DNA from: Caulobacteraceae bacterium
Lineage (GTDB): Bacteria; Pseudomonadota; Alphaproteobacteria; Caulobacterales; Caulobacteraceae
Direction of reading: 5' to 3'
Assembly: GCA_947475735.1 (NCBI GenBank)
Contig: CANJLQ010000002.1
Coordinates: 124,001 to 188,000, forward strand
DNA length: 64,000 nt
The notes under the pieces were generated by a model. The model ran no database searches, was not told the origin of the DNA, and was given only the letters and a program-made list of their open reading frames with translations. Both the position numbers and the translations under genes were made by a program. This document shows, piece after piece, positions 37,932-51,219 of the stretch; position 1 is the first letter of the stretch, and each line of letters starts with the position of its first letter.

Positions 37932-38462
37932 TTAGAACTTCCGGACGTAGCTCACGCCATAGGTGTCGACTTCGCCGCCGTTGTCGTCGGTGAAGTCGCG
38001 GCGGGTCCAGTCGGCGCGCAGTCCGTTCTGGGCGTCGAAGAAGTAGTTGGCGCCGACGCCATAGTTGACGCTCTCGCCGTCCTCTTCGACCTCGAAGCCG
38101 GCGACCTCGGCCTTGATCGAGGTGGTGCCGTAGCCGACGCGGCCGAACAGGTCGAAGTTCGGCGCCAGGGGCAGGATGCCCACGACATAGGCGGCGGCGT
38201 CGTAGTCCTGCTCGATCGAGCCGGTCACGCCGCCGAAGGTGACGTCGTCGTCCACCACGCCGATCGAGGCTTCACCCTCGAAAGCGACGTTGGGCGAGAC
38301 GCGCGCGCCCACCCGGCCGGTGATGGCGCCCAGGTCGGCGTCGTCGGCGTCGAGCGCCGTATAGCCCGCCGTCCCGTACCACTGGGGCTGGGACAGGCTC
38401 TGCGCCGCGGCAGGCAGGGCGAACAGGGAAACGGCGGCGGTAGCGAGGAGAATGTTACGCAT
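37932..38462 (-). CDS. Outer-membrane beta-barrel protein
   Basis: 176 residues. Signal peptide 1-21 (MRNILLATAAVSLFALPAAA, then Q). The mature part is a series of alternating strands (WYGTAGYTALDADDADLGAI, FDLFGRVGYGTTSIKAEVAG) and ends in Phe (VSYVRKF), the outer-membrane insertion signal. An eight-stranded OmpA/Omp25-like barrel is likely. Adhesion or stability roles are possible. Confidence 0.87.
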   Translation of the reverse strand: MRNILLATAAVSLFALPAAAQSLSQPQWYGTAGYTALDADDADLGAITGRVGARVSPNVAFEGEASIGVVDDDVTFGGVTGSIEQDYDAAAYVVGILPLAPNFDLFGRVGYGTTSIKAEVAGFEVEEDGESVNYGVGANYFFDAQNGLRADWTRRDFTDDNGGEVDTYGVSYVRKF

Positions 38463-38621
38463 TGTTTCTTTGACTTCCTAGATGCGGGACTGATCGTCCC
38501 GGCCCCATCCAGCGAGTGCTCAAGTAGGTATGCCCCAAGGTCGTTCCAGGGCTCGGCCGTTACATTGCGGAAACTGTGAGCCGCGAAGCACAGACGGCGT
38601 TATACTCGCCGCCTTCTTGCC

Positions 38622-39554
38622 CTATTCGGCTGCTGACAGCAGCGAGGCGGCCATGGCGTTCAACGGCGTCGCGATGCCGTGGACCGTGCCCAGCCGCGCG
38701 ATGACGCCGTTTCGCGCGTCCCATTCCATCGGCCGGCCCGCCAGTCGATCGGCCAGCAACGAGTTGACCGAGTCGGGCGGAGAGGCGCGGTACTGATCCA
38801 CGACACGGTCCGGCAGGTCCTCGTCAAGCGTCGCCCCTTCGGCCCGTCCGACCGCCAGACATTCGGCGACCAGCCCGCGCATCAGGTCGGCGATGTCCTG
38901 CCTCGCGGCGATGCCGGCGGGCCGGCCGGTCAGGGCGTTGACGGCGCCGGCGCTATTGACCGCCAGCTTGCGCCAGGCGACCGATGTCCAGTCCTCGGTC
39001 GTCGATGCCTCGATGCCTGGGGTCCGGAACAGGGCGGCGAAGGCCTCGCCGTTCGCACCGGCGGGGACCTTCAGCCAACCGTCCCGGCGCTGAACGATGA
39101 GACCGGGCGCACTGCGCTCTGCCGGGATTTCCACGACCACCGGCACGATCCGGTCCACAGGCACGAAGGGCGCAAAGCGGGCGACGTGTTCGACACCGTT
39201 CTGCAGCACCGCCAGGCGGGTGTCCGGTCCCATCAGCCGCTCCAGCCAGAGCGCGGTGCCGGCGACGTCATAGGTCTTGGTGGCCACCAGGACCCAGTCG
39301 ACGGCACCGGCCGTGGCGGGGTCGGTCAGCACGGTCGGCGCGACCTCGATCCGGCCCTGGGGCGTCTCGACGATCAGCCGCGCGAACGCCGTGCGGGCGC
39401 AAAGGGCGAGGTCGGGGTGGCTCGGAGACAGATGCGCCGCGACTGTCCCGCCGATCGCCCCGGGACCGATGATTGCCAATCCTCCCCCGTTGGGGGAGGT
39501 GGCACGGCGCGGCTTCGCGCCGTGACGGAGGGGGCTGGCCCTGGACTTTGTCAT
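38622..39554 (-). CDS. 2-dehydropantoate 2-reductase family protein (PanE-like)
   Basis: 310 residues if ATG 39554 is used. The family core begins at LAIIGPGAIGGTVAAHL, with the NADPH motif GxGAxG; further motifs are VLVATKTYD, LQNGVEH and WRKLAVNSAGAVNALTG. KPA reductase activity (pantothenate pathway) is the family reaction, but many paralogues act on other substrates. The first 25 residues are encoded by the palindromic repeat at 39478-39610. The native start may be TTG 39479 (MAIIGPGAIGG), which would give 285 residues. Confidence 0.8.
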   Translation of the reverse strand: MTKSRASPLRHGAKPRRATSPNGGGLAIIGPGAIGGTVAAHLSPSHPDLALCARTAFARLIVETPQGRIEVAPTVLTDPATAGAVDWVLVATKTYDVAGTALWLERLMGPDTRLAVLQNGVEHVARFAPFVPVDRIVPVVVEIPAERSAPGLIVQRRDGWLKVPAGANGEAFAALFRTPGIEASTTEDWTSVAWRKLAVNSAGAVNALTGRPAGIAARQDIADLMRGLVAECLAVGRAEGATLDEDLPDRVVDQYRASPPDSVNSLLADRLAGRPMEWDARNGVIARLGTVHGIATPLNAMAASLLSAAE

Positions 39555-39610
39555 GCGCGGTTGGCCCCCTCCACCACTTCGTGGTCCCCCTCCCCCTACG
39601 GGTGAGGATT
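39478..39610. repeat. Dispersed palindromic repeat, copy B
   Basis: Reverse complement of the element at 11916-12045, same ends (AATCCTCCCCC ... GTGAGGATT) and same internal blocks (GGAGGGGGCTGG, TTGGCCCCCTCC), with different loops. It sits between panE-like and ppdK, and reaches into the panE-like 5' end. Confidence 0.85.
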
Positions 39611-39614
39611 AAGC

Positions 39615-42293
<2,679 letters not shown>

Positions 42294-42413
42294 TCGTCAG
42301 CCCCTGAGGATCGATGGCGGGTAGACCCCGCTCGGGATGCGGCCCTGACTAACGTGCTGCGCGCGCGAAGGCGAGGCCGGGCTGTAACAAAGGGTGATGC
42401 TGGCCCCGGTTCC

Positions 42414-45400
42414 CTACTCCACGCTCCGCACATTGTCGTCCGAGTTCCGATCGATCCACTTGTTGTAGGGATCGACCCCGGCGAACGTGGGCTTCTGCGC
42501 TGTCGTGAAGCGGAAGGTCTGCACCCCCGTCCGCAGCGGCCGCCGCTCGAACAACAGGACGTCGCTGGCCTCGAAGGCCCCGTCGCCCGGCTCGGCCGAG
42601 AACAGGCCGATGTCGAAGGTCTCGTTCAGCGGCGATTCGGTCTCCTCGCCCTGGCCGTTGGCGTACAGCTTCCTGGCCTCGACCGTGACGGTGACGTCCC
42701 AGCGGCCGTCGGAGCGGCGCGTGGCGGTCGTCTCGTTGACCTTCACGTCATACAGGGTGATCCGCTCGAACAGGTCAGTGATCAGGGCCTGTTTGTCCGC
42801 CGGGGCGACGGCTCGCAAGGCGGCGACCAGATCCAGCGAGCGCGGATAGGGCGGGCCCTTGAAGGCGAACGACTGGATCAGGCTGCGCAGGGCGGCGTTG
42901 ACCCGGTCCTCGCCGATCTGGTCCGCCAGCAGGTACATGACCGATCCACCCTTCTGGTAGTGGATATAGCCCTGGTTCTCGACCCGGTAGAGCGGCAGTT
43001 CTTCCAGCCTCTCACTGCCCCGGCTGCGCAGATAGTTGTCCAGCTCGAACTTCAGGAACCGACGGATCTGATCCGCGCCATAGGTCTGTTTCATCACCAT
43101 CAGGGCCGAGTACTGGGCCAGGGTCTCGGTCAGGGTCGTGGACCCTTGCGAGTCCGCGCTGACGACCTGGTGGGCCCACCACTGGTGACCCAGCTCGTGG
43201 GCGGTGATGTAGGTGACGTAGTCGATCTTCTCCGGATTGCGGAAGTCGGCGATGAAGCCCAGCGATTCCGAATAGGGGATGGTGTTGGCGAAGGCCTGGG
43301 CGAAGCTGGCATAGGCCGGGAACTCGATGATCCGCACCTGCCGAAACTGATACGGGCCGAACGCCGCCTGGAAGTAATCCAGCCCGGTCTTCAGGGACTG
43401 GATCATGCGCGGCACGTTCCGCTCATGGCCGGGCTGGTGATAGACGGCCAGCTCGATGCCGTCGTGGACCTCGCGCTCGACCTCGTAACGGGCCGACTGG
43501 ACCGACAGGAAGTTCAGGATCGGGGCCTCGGTCACGAACCGGGCGGTGCGGCGTCCGTTCGCCGTCGTGTCCGACACCTTGTAGCCCGGCGCGATCGGCG
43601 TCTGGTCGGCGACGGTGGTGACCGTGATGTCCGACGTCACCCAGTCGGCGCCGACGTAGTTCCGACCTTGCGCCGTGGTGTCCTCCAGCTTCGCCTGACG
43701 CAACTCCGGCTCGAGGCCGTATTTGCGGCGCGTGGTGCGGTCGGACAGCAGGCCGTCGCGGCTCATGCCGATGATCGGCGCGAACTCGTTGTTCGAGACG
43801 AAGGTGCCGTTGTCGACCAGACGGGTGGTGTTGCCACGGTGCTTGAAGCCCCGCTGTTCGAACACCGTCTCGAAGCTGACCGTGCGGCGCTCGCCCGGCG
43901 CCATCGGCGTGGCGAAGCGGTAGATGCGATAGTCGAATTCGTCCCACTCGCGGGCGATCGCGGCGCCCTCGACGTCCATGCGCGTGACCTGCAGGTCGGG
44001 CAGCCAGCGCAGGTGCATTTCCGACAGGGGCGCGCCCGTGCGGTTCTCCACGACATAGCTGCCCTTGGTCACCAGGCGCGGGGCGTGGGGATCCAGGTCC
44101 ATGTCATAGACGACGCTGACCACCGACGGCTGGGGCGCGGTCTCGAACCGCAGCAGGGTCTTTTCGTACTCGGCCGACCGCTTCTCCTCCTGATCGGAGG
44201 TCTGGTATTCGTTCAGCACATTGGTGTTGTAGAAGATGAAGCCGCCCAGGCTGGCGAAGGCCACGACAGCCACGGCCAGGACCGCGCCCGCCGGACCGGC
44301 CAGGCGACGCGGCAGGCGACGCAGGCGCGGCAGCAGCCGCGTCTCGGTCCCTCGCCGCCACAGGGCATAGGCGAACACCAGCAGGATCACGGCGAAGGCG
44401 GTCCAGTAGGCGTCCGTCCAGCTCGCGAACCTGCGGAAGTCGCCCGTCCCGTTCATGTCGGACAGGGGCACGCCCGTCCCGCTGCCATAGCGGTACAGGA
44501 CATGCTCGAAACCTAAATTGCCCAAGACAATCGTGCTCACGAGATAGACCACCATGATGGCCCAGCCGACGAACTTGTTAGGCGACAGGGCCTGCACGAA
44601 GATGGCCAGGACCGCGATCAGGGCGAAGTTCAGCGTGTCCGGCAGGAGGAACCACAGGATGTATTTGTCGATCTCGTAATCGACCCCGCCCTTGTAGGTC
44701 TGGACCGCCATGCCGGTCAGCGAGGCCACGACCAGGATCGCGCCCAGGACCAGCGTCAAGGCCAGGGTCTTGGGCACCAGGAAGGTCCAGTCGGGCGTCG
44801 GCGTCGCGTCGATGATCTCGTGCGTGCGCCGCTCGCGATCGCGCCACACCAGCTCGCCGGCATAGTAGATGGCCACAATGATCGCCACGATGCCGAAGGC
44901 GCCCTGCAGCAGTTCGACCACCAGCCGCGTCACCAGAAACACCGGCGCGCCGTAGAGCTCGCCCGCGAACAGCAGGGTGCCGACTGCGTTAAAGGCCCCC
45001 AGGACCAGCAGCACCAGGAAGGCCGGGCTCTTGAACATCAGGCCCATCTCGAACCCGGTGCGGCGGCTCAACTGGGCCCAGCCCGAGGCGAAGCCGTAGC
45101 TGGGGGTCGGCAGGGGACCGGACGAGGCGGCCGTGGCCGGCGCCTTCTCGGCCAGGGCGCGCAGCTTGTCCTGCTTGGACGCCTTGGCCCCGCGCGTGGC
45201 CGGCTGGTAAAGGAAGTAGGCGGCGGCGAGGAACAGCACCCCCACGCCGGTCCAGATCAGGCGGTTGTAGAGGAAGATGCCCTCCAGCGCCGGCTGCAAG
45301 GTGTTGCGCTCGACCGGGGTCCAGTAGCGCGTCACCAGCCCGTAGGCCGAGGCGCCGAACGGCTCCAGCCAGGCCAGGGCCGTCTCGAACTCCGGCCGCG

Positions 45401-45989
45401 CCAGGGCTGAGGTCAGGCTGATGTACAGGATGAACACGGCGACCACGCCGACGTAGGTCGCCATCATCGACCGGGTCACCGTGGCCAGGGCGAAGAACAA
45501 CGCCGAGGTCAGGAACACGCCGGGCAGGCCCATCACCAGATAGGCCCAGGCATAGTCGCCCGGACGGAACGGCCCGACCGTTTCCTTGTCCACCCAGGGC
45601 ATGAAGGTGGCGACGAGAATGCCCAGCGACACGCTGAGGAAGCACAGGGCCACGGCCCCGAAGGCCCCGGCGAAGCGGCCATACAGATAGTCGAACTTGG
45701 TCGCCTGCGTCGCCTGGATCATTGGCCCGAAGCCGGTGGTGGCGTCGCGCGCGACCACATTGGCCACGATGGCCGTGGTCGCCAGCATGAACAGGATGGC
45801 GAAGATCGTGTTCGCCTGCGCCAGGGTATAGGGCGCGTTGACGTAGACATTGCCCCCGCCCCCGATCGAGATGTTCTCGGAGGCCGCGACGATGCCGAAG
45901 CCGAACAGGGCGAAGACGATGGCGATGACCCAGAAGGCCGGCTGGCGCAGCTGATAGCGGAATTCGAAGGCGGCGATCTTCCCGAACAT
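42414..45989 (-). CDS. ABC transporter permease fused to M1-family metallopeptidase
   Basis: 1191 residues. The first 600 hold two sets of about six transmembrane helices with ABC-2 permease character (AAFEFRYQLRQPAFWVIAIV; IVAIIVAIYYAGELVWRDRE). After a last helix near 575-600 the periplasmic M1 peptidase follows, with zinc motif HELGHQWWAHQV and the third ligand Glu in TLTETLAQYSALM. Fusion of an exporter membrane part and an aminopeptidase-like domain is known in proteobacteria, but substrate is unknown. Follows its ATPase gene by 12 nt. Confidence 0.9.
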   Translation of the reverse strand: MFGKIAAFEFRYQLRQPAFWVIAIVFALFGFGIVAASENISIGGGGNVYVNAPYTLAQANTIFAILFMLATTAIVANVVARDATTGFGPMIQATQATKFDYLYGRFAGAFGAVALCFLSVSLGILVATFMPWVDKETVGPFRPGDYAWAYLVMGLPGVFLTSALFFALATVTRSMMATYVGVVAVFILYISLTSALARPEFETALAWLEPFGASAYGLVTRYWTPVERNTLQPALEGIFLYNRLIWTGVGVLFLAAAYFLYQPATRGAKASKQDKLRALAEKAPATAASSGPLPTPSYGFASGWAQLSRRTGFEMGLMFKSPAFLVLLVLGAFNAVGTLLFAGELYGAPVFLVTRLVVELLQGAFGIVAIIVAIYYAGELVWRDRERRTHEIIDATPTPDWTFLVPKTLALTLVLGAILVVASLTGMAVQTYKGGVDYEIDKYILWFLLPDTLNFALIAVLAIFVQALSPNKFVGWAIMVVYLVSTIVLGNLGFEHVLYRYGSGTGVPLSDMNGTGDFRRFASWTDAYWTAFAVILLVFAYALWRRGTETRLLPRLRRLPRRLAGPAGAVLAVAVVAFASLGGFIFYNTNVLNEYQTSDQEEKRSAEYEKTLLRFETAPQPSVVSVVYDMDLDPHAPRLVTKGSYVVENRTGAPLSEMHLRWLPDLQVTRMDVEGAAIAREWDEFDYRIYRFATPMAPGERRTVSFETVFEQRGFKHRGNTTRLVDNGTFVSNNEFAPIIGMSRDGLLSDRTTRRKYGLEPELRQAKLEDTTAQGRNYVGADWVTSDITVTTVADQTPIAPGYKVSDTTANGRRTARFVTEAPILNFLSVQSARYEVEREVHDGIELAVYHQPGHERNVPRMIQSLKTGLDYFQAAFGPYQFRQVRIIEFPAYASFAQAFANTIPYSESLGFIADFRNPEKIDYVTYITAHELGHQWWAHQVVSADSQGSTTLTETLAQYSALMVMKQTYGADQIRRFLKFELDNYLRSRGSERLEELPLYRVENQGYIHYQKGGSVMYLLADQIGEDRVNAALRSLIQSFAFKGPPYPRSLDLVAALRAVAPADKQALITDLFERITLYDVKVNETTATRRSDGRWDVTVTVEARKLYANGQGEETESPLNETFDIGLFSAEPGDGAFEASDVLLFERRPLRTGVQTFRFTTAQKPTFAGVDPYNKWIDRNSDDNVRSVE

Positions 45990-46001
45990 GACGCGGCCCT
46001 C

Positions 46002-46883
46002 TTAGGCGGCGACGCGGCGCGAGGCCGACAGGGTCGAGAAATAGACGTCTTCCAGCCCGCCGGGCACCGGCTCGAAGCCTTCGCCCGGACGACGGTCCGA
46101 CAGGACATGGATCACGGTGCGCCCGGCGAACAGGCGCGTCGAGATGACCTCGTGCTTGGCGCGGTGATCCTCCAGGGCCTCCTTGTCGATGGTCTTCTTC
46201 CAGACCCGGCCGTTCAGACGCTCCATCAGCTCGGCGGGCGCGCCCTCCAGCTGGATCTTGCCGCCCGCCAGCACCGCCATGCGCGGGCACAGGTCGGCGA
46301 CGTCCTCGACGATGTGGGTCGACAGGATGATCACGACGTTGTCGGCGATCTCCGCCAGCAGGTTCAGGAAGCGGTTGCGCTCTTCCGGGTCCAGGCCCGC
46401 CGTCGGCTCGTCGACGATGATCAGCTTGGGGTTGCCGATCAGGGCCTGGGCGATGCCGAAACGCTGACGCATTCCGCCCGAGAAGCCCGCGATGGCCTTG
46501 TTCCGCACCGACCATAGATTGGTCTGGTTCAGCAGGCTCTCGACCGTCTGCTTGCGATCCTTGCCGCCCGCGATGCCCTTCAGCACCGCCATGTGGTCCA
46601 GCATGTCGTAGGCCGAAACGCGCGGATAGACGCCGAAATCCTGGGGCAGATAGCCCAGGGTGCGGCGCAGCTTCTCCGGCTCCGCGATGGCGTCGATCCC
46701 GTCGAAGTCGATGGAACCCGAGGTCGGGGTCTGCAGCGTCGCGATCGAGCGCATCAGCGTCGACTTGCCCGCGCCGTTCGGACCCAGCAGACCGAACATA
46801 CCGGTCGGCACATTCAGCGAAACATCGTCCAGCGCCCGCGTCCCATTGCCGTAGACATGGACGAGATTCTTCACCGACAGCAT
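46002..46883 (-). CDS. ABC transporter ATP-binding protein
   Basis: 293 residues from ATG 46883. Walker A GPNGAGKST, signature GFSGGMRQRFGIAQALIGNP, Walker B LIIVDEPTAGLDPEE and switch His in ILSTHIVED. It powers the permease-peptidase fusion directly downstream; together they form a two-gene transporter operon. The C-terminal 70 residues are an extra regulatory domain as in many ABC-2 exporters. Confidence 0.93.
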   Translation of the reverse strand: MLSVKNLVHVYGNGTRALDDVSLNVPTGMFGLLGPNGAGKSTLMRSIATLQTPTSGSIDFDGIDAIAEPEKLRRTLGYLPQDFGVYPRVSAYDMLDHMAVLKGIAGGKDRKQTVESLLNQTNLWSVRNKAIAGFSGGMRQRFGIAQALIGNPKLIIVDEPTAGLDPEERNRFLNLLAEIADNVVIILSTHIVEDVADLCPRMAVLAGGKIQLEGAPAELMERLNGRVWKKTIDKEALEDHRAKHEVISTRLFAGRTVIHVLSDRRPGEGFEPVPGGLEDVYFSTLSASRRVAA

Positions 46884-46950
46884 ATGACAGCCCCTTGCTT
46901 GGTCAAGGAGACTTGTCACGCCCGAACGGGCTTCGCAAGTTACGAATGCG

Positions 46951-47352
46951 TCAGGAAAGCGGCGCGCGGCTCAGACGGTAGGGATGGCCCACGGCCTGGA
47001 AGGCGTCCTCGCCCGTCCGGCGAAACGCAAGGACGACCGCTCCGTCCGCCGCCAGCAGCTCGAACCCGGTGGCCGTCGCCCGCCAGGATTTCGCCGCCGC
47101 AACTGTTGAAAGGCCGCACCGCTCGGCCAGCACCGGCCGCACGCCCTCGATGATCAGATTCGCCAGGGCCAGATCGCACCGCGCGGTGCCGCCGACCTCG
47201 GTCAGGGCCCAGTAGCCCGCGACCTGATCCACGGCCAGGATTCGGCCCTGCGGCTCGGACGCGGCGGGCTTGGGAGCGCAGGCGGTCATCATCAGCGCCC
47301 CGGCGAGAAGGACGACCCCGTGTTTCGCCGTTCCATTTGACCTGCTCCGCAT
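46951..47352 (-). CDS. Lipoprotein with AprI/Inh metalloprotease-inhibitor domain
   Basis: 133 residues from ATG 47352. Signal ends in ALMMTAC (lipobox). The mature domain has the Inh pattern: GYWALTEVGGTARCDLAL, ERCGLSTVAAAKSWRATATG and FELLAADGAVVLAFRR; two Cys form the family disulfide. Members inhibit serralysin-type proteases in the periplasm. No such protease gene is in the window. The adjacent operon encodes a periplasmic M1 peptidase, but a link is only speculation. Confidence 0.8.
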   Translation of the reverse strand: MRSRSNGTAKHGVVLLAGALMMTACAPKPAASEPQGRILAVDQVAGYWALTEVGGTARCDLALANLIIEGVRPVLAERCGLSTVAAAKSWRATATGFELLAADGAVVLAFRRTGEDAFQAVGHPYRLSRAPLS

Positions 47353-47396
47353 GGGCGCAACCCTCTGCTCAGACCGTGGCCGCCGCAAGGCCGGGG

Positions 47397-49502
47397 TCAG
47401 CCCCCCTTCACCCGCCGACGGAACGCATGCAGCAGCGGCTCTGTGTAGCCGTTCGGCTGCGTCACCCCCTCAAACACCAGGGCCCGCGCCGCCTGATAGG
47501 CCAGGCTGCCGTCCGGGTTCGGCGCCATTGGCCGGTACAGCGGGTCGCCCGCGTTCTGGGCATCGACCTTGGCCGCCATGCGCAGGAGGGCCGCGTCGAC
47601 CTGCGCCGGCGTGCAAACGCCATGCAGCAGCCAGTTGGCGATGTGCTGAGAGCTGATCCTCAGCGTCGCCCGGTCCTCCATCAGGCCGATGTCGTGGATA
47701 TCAGGCACCTTGGAACAGCCCACACCCTGATCGATCCAGCGCACGACATAGCCGAGAATGCCCTGGGCGTTGTTGTCCAGCTCGTCGGCGACCTCCTGCT
47801 CGGACCAGTTGGCCCCGTTCGCCAGAGGCGGCGTGAGCAGGTCCTGAAGACCGGGCACCGGCCGCTGGGCGACCTCCTTCTGCACCGCGAACACATCGAC
47901 CGCGTGATAGTGCATGGCATGCAGGGTCGCGGCGGTGGGGCTGGGGGTCCATGCCGTGTTGGCCCCCGTTTTTGGGTGGCCGATCTTCTGCTCCAGCATA
48001 TCGGCCATGCGGTCGGGCGCAGCCCACATGCCCTTGCCGATCTGAGCCCGCCCCGACAGGCCGCACGCCAGGCCGATGGCGACGTTCCGCGCCTCATACG
48101 AGCTGATCCACTTCGACGCCTTGATGTCGGCCTTGCGCACCATCGGCCCGGCCTGCATGGCGGTGTGGATCTCGTCGCCCGTCCGGTCCAGGAAGCCGGT
48201 GTTGATGAAGACGATCCGGTCCTTCACCGCATGGATACAGGCCGCCAGGTTCGCCGAGGTGCGCCGCTCCTCGTCCATCACCCCGACCTTGATCGTGTGA
48301 CGGTCGAGACCCAGCAGATCCTCGACCGCGTCGAACAGCCGGTTGGTGAAGGCGGCCTCGTCCGGCCCGTGCATCTTGGGCTTGACGATATAGACCGATC
48401 CGGCCGTCGAGTTGCGGAACCGGCCCAGGCCCCTCAGGTCGTACATCGCGATCAGCGACGTCACGATGGCGTCGAGGATACCCTCGAACGCCTCCTCCCC
48501 GTCCGGCAGGCGGATCGCCGGATTGGTCATCAGGTGCCCGACGTTCCGCACGAACAGCAGCGACCTCCCCCTCAGCGTCCGGCTCGAGCCGTCAGGAGCG
48601 GCGTATGAGACGTCCGGCTCCAGCGTCCGTTCCAGCGTCTTGCCGCCCTTCTGGAAGCTCGCCGACAGGTCACCCTTCATCAGACCCAGCCAGTTGCGAT
48701 AGGCGGCGGTCTTGTCGGCAGCATCGACGGCCGCGACCGAGTCTTCCAGGTCGCAGATGGTCGACAGGGCCGATTCCAGAACCACGTCGGCGATGCCCGC
48801 CGGATCGGTCGCCCCGACCGGATGGGTGGTGTCGAACACCACCTCGATGTGCAGCCCGTTGTTGCGGAACAGGCGCGACCGTTCGGTCATGCCGAGATAC
48901 TGGGCCGGGTCCTTGAGTTCGATACCGTTGGCGTGCGGGTCGGTCAGATCGGCCCATGAGCCCCCCGCGAGCGGCACAGCCTGATCCAGGAACGCCTTGG
49001 CCCGCGCGACGACCCGCGCCCCGCGCTCCGTGTCATAGGGCCCGCCCGGCGGCAGGTCGCCCAGGGCATCGGTGCCGTACAGCGCGTCGTACAGGCTGCC
49101 CCACCGGGCATTGGCCGCGTTCAGCAGGAAGCGCGCGTTCAGGATCGGCACGACCAGCTGAGGCCCCGCCAGTCGCGCCATCTCGTCGTCGACCCGCTCG
49201 GTGCCGACCTGAAACGGCGCAGGCTCGGGGGCCAGATAGCCGATCTCGCGCAGGAAGCCCTCGGTCGCCGCCGGATCGTGCGGCTGGCCCTTCCGCGCCG
49301 CATGCCAGGCGTCGATCCGAGCCTGAAGGTCATCGCGACGCGCCAGCAACGCGCGGTTCTCGGGCGTGAAGCGAGCGTAGAGGTCGGCCACCCCCGCCCA
49401 GAACTCTCCGGCATCGATCGCCAGCCCCGGCAGCACCTCTCCCTCGATGAAGGTCGCGAGCTCGTCGGCGACCGACAGGCCGGCGCGGTTCGAATGGGTC
49501 AT
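47397..49502 (-). CDS. glcB: Malate synthase G
   Basis: 701 residues from ATG 49502. Family G features: [17 protein letters not shown] near the start, [41 protein letters not shown] and [20 protein letters not shown]. Condenses glyoxylate and acetyl-CoA to malate. No isocitrate lyase gene is in the window. Confidence 0.96.
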   Translation of the reverse strand: MTHSNRAGLSVADELATFIEGEVLPGLAIDAGEFWAGVADLYARFTPENRALLARRDDLQARIDAWHAARKGQPHDPAATEGFLREIGYLAPEPAPFQVGTERVDDEMARLAGPQLVVPILNARFLLNAANARWGSLYDALYGTDALGDLPPGGPYDTERGARVVARAKAFLDQAVPLAGGSWADLTDPHANGIELKDPAQYLGMTERSRLFRNNGLHIEVVFDTTHPVGATDPAGIADVVLESALSTICDLEDSVAAVDAADKTAAYRNWLGLMKGDLSASFQKGGKTLERTLEPDVSYAAPDGSSRTLRGRSLLFVRNVGHLMTNPAIRLPDGEEAFEGILDAIVTSLIAMYDLRGLGRFRNSTAGSVYIVKPKMHGPDEAAFTNRLFDAVEDLLGLDRHTIKVGVMDEERRTSANLAACIHAVKDRIVFINTGFLDRTGDEIHTAMQAGPMVRKADIKASKWISSYEARNVAIGLACGLSGRAQIGKGMWAAPDRMADMLEQKIGHPKTGANTAWTPSPTAATLHAMHYHAVDVFAVQKEVAQRPVPGLQDLLTPPLANGANWSEQEVADELDNNAQGILGYVVRWIDQGVGCSKVPDIHDIGLMEDRATLRISSQHIANWLLHGVCTPAQVDAALLRMAAKVDAQNAGDPLYRPMAPNPDGSLAYQAARALVFEGVTQPNGYTEPLLHAFRRRVKGG

Positions 49503-49644
49503 GGGTCGTCTCCGGTCTGAGCGCGACCGGGGAGGCGGCTCGTAACAATGCGTGATCGCACTAGAGCGGGGCCCGTTCGGCTCCGCAAGCCGCCATCGCG
49601 ATGACACCGGTGACAACGAAGCCTCGGTGGGCCTAGGCTGCCGC

Positions 49645-51213
49645 ATGACCCGCTTCATCCCAGACCGCCGTCAGGCCCTGATCACCGGCGCGGCCCTGCT
49701 GACCGCCGGCATCGCGAGGGCCCAGGACCACCCCGTCGCCGCGACGACCCACGGCCCGGTCCGGGGTGTCCGCGACGGCGCTGTCTCCGTGTTCAAGGGC
49801 GTGCGTTACGGGGCCGACACCGGCCCGCGCCGCTTCCAGCCGCCGGTGCCGCCCGCGCCCTGGAGCGCGCCGGTCGAGACCTTCGACTATGGACCCGCGA
49901 GCCCACAAGGGGGATCCGAGCCGAACCAGGGCGAGGACTGCCTGTTCCTGAACGTCTGGACGCCCGGGCTGGACGCCGAGCGGCGACCGGTCATGGTCTA
50001 CATCCACGGGGGCGGATATTCGAACGGGTCCGGCTCCAGTCCGCTGTACGACGGCACGCGGCTGGCGGGGCGGAACGACGTGGTGGTGGTGACCCTGAAC
50101 CACCGTCTGAACCTGTTCGGCTATCTCTACCTCGCGCGGCTGGCGGGGCCCGCCTTCGCCGACAGCGGCAACGCCGGCCAGCTGGACCTGATCCTGGCGC
50201 TGCGATGGGTGCGCGACAACATCGCGACCTTCGGCGGCGATCCAGATCGCGTCATGGTCTTCGGTCAGTCGGGCGGCGGGGCCAAGATTGCCAGCCTGAT
50301 GGCCACGCCCGCCGCCGCCGGCCTGTTCCACCGCGCCGCGACCATGAGCGGACAGCAGGTCACGGCGTCCGGCCCGATGAACGCCACGACACGCGCCGCC
50401 GCCTGGCTGGACGCCCTGGACCTGCCGCCGGAACGCGCGGCGGAGGTCGCCACCCTGCCCGTCGATCGCCTGCTGCGCGCGGCGCAGATGACCGATCCGG
50501 TGCTCGGCTATGGCGGCCTGTCGTTCGCCCCGGTGCTGGACGACCGCACCCTGACGCGCCACCCCTTCTATCCGGACGCGCCGAGCCAGTCGGCCGCCAT
50601 CCCCATGATCATCGGCAACACCCGGGACGAGACCCGCGCCTTCCTGGGCGGCGATCCGGCCAACTTCGCCCTGGCCTGGGACGACCTGCCCGCCCGCATG
50701 ACGGTGGCCAACATGCGCATCGACGTGGCCCCCGAGGGCGTCATCGCCGCCTATCGCCAGATGCATCCGAACTGGTCGCCCTCGGACGTCTTCTTCGCCG
50801 CCACGACCGCCGCCCGGTCGTGGCGCGGGGCCGTCATCGAGGCCGAGGCCCGCGCCGCCGCTGGCACACCGGCCTTCGTCTATCAGCTGAACTGGACCAG
50901 CCCCGCCGACGGCGGCCGACGCGGCGCCATGCACACCGACGACATCCCCCTGGCGCTCGATACCGTCACCGCCCCCGGCAGCCGTGCCCAGGGTCCGCAG
51001 GCGCAGGTCATGGCCGACATCCTGTCCGGAGCCTTCGTCGCGCTCGCACGGACAGGCCATCCCAACCACCCGGGCATGCCGGCCTGGACGCCCTATGACC
51101 TGACCCGCCGCCAGTCCATGATCATGGACGTCCCGCCCCGCATGGAAGACGATCCGCGCGGCGACGAACGCCGCCTGTTCGCCCGCATTCCCTACGTCCA
51201 GCCAGGGACGTGA
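49645..51213 (+). CDS. Type B carboxylesterase
   Basis: 522 residues from ATG 49645. The N-terminus ([20 protein letters not shown]) is a signal with an RR pair, so export (possibly Tat) is likely. Alpha/beta hydrolase motifs: [12 protein letters not shown], oxyanion [11 protein letters not shown], nucleophile elbow [12 protein letters not shown] (Ser), and the His region [10 protein letters not shown]. Substrate unknown. The elbow reads GQSGG instead of the usual GESAGG. Confidence 0.9.
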   Translation: MTRFIPDRRQALITGAALLTAGIARAQDHPVAATTHGPVRGVRDGAVSVFKGVRYGADTGPRRFQPPVPPAPWSAPVETFDYGPASPQGGSEPNQGEDCLFLNVWTPGLDAERRPVMVYIHGGGYSNGSGSSPLYDGTRLAGRNDVVVVTLNHRLNLFGYLYLARLAGPAFADSGNAGQLDLILALRWVRDNIATFGGDPDRVMVFGQSGGGAKIASLMATPAAAGLFHRAATMSGQQVTASGPMNATTRAAAWLDALDLPPERAAEVATLPVDRLLRAAQMTDPVLGYGGLSFAPVLDDRTLTRHPFYPDAPSQSAAIPMIIGNTRDETRAFLGGDPANFALAWDDLPARMTVANMRIDVAPEGVIAAYRQMHPNWSPSDVFFAATTAARSWRGAVIEAEARAAAGTPAFVYQLNWTSPADGGRRGAMHTDDIPLALDTVTAPGSRAQGPQAQVMADILSGAFVALARTGHPNHPGMPAWTPYDLTRRQSMIMDVPPRMEDDPRGDERRLFARIPYVQPGT

Positions 51214-51219
51214 ACGAAA

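Noticed and set aside
44989-46515. 508-aa open frame spanning the ABC ATPase and permease
   Set aside because: Out-of-frame shadow of two well-supported genes.
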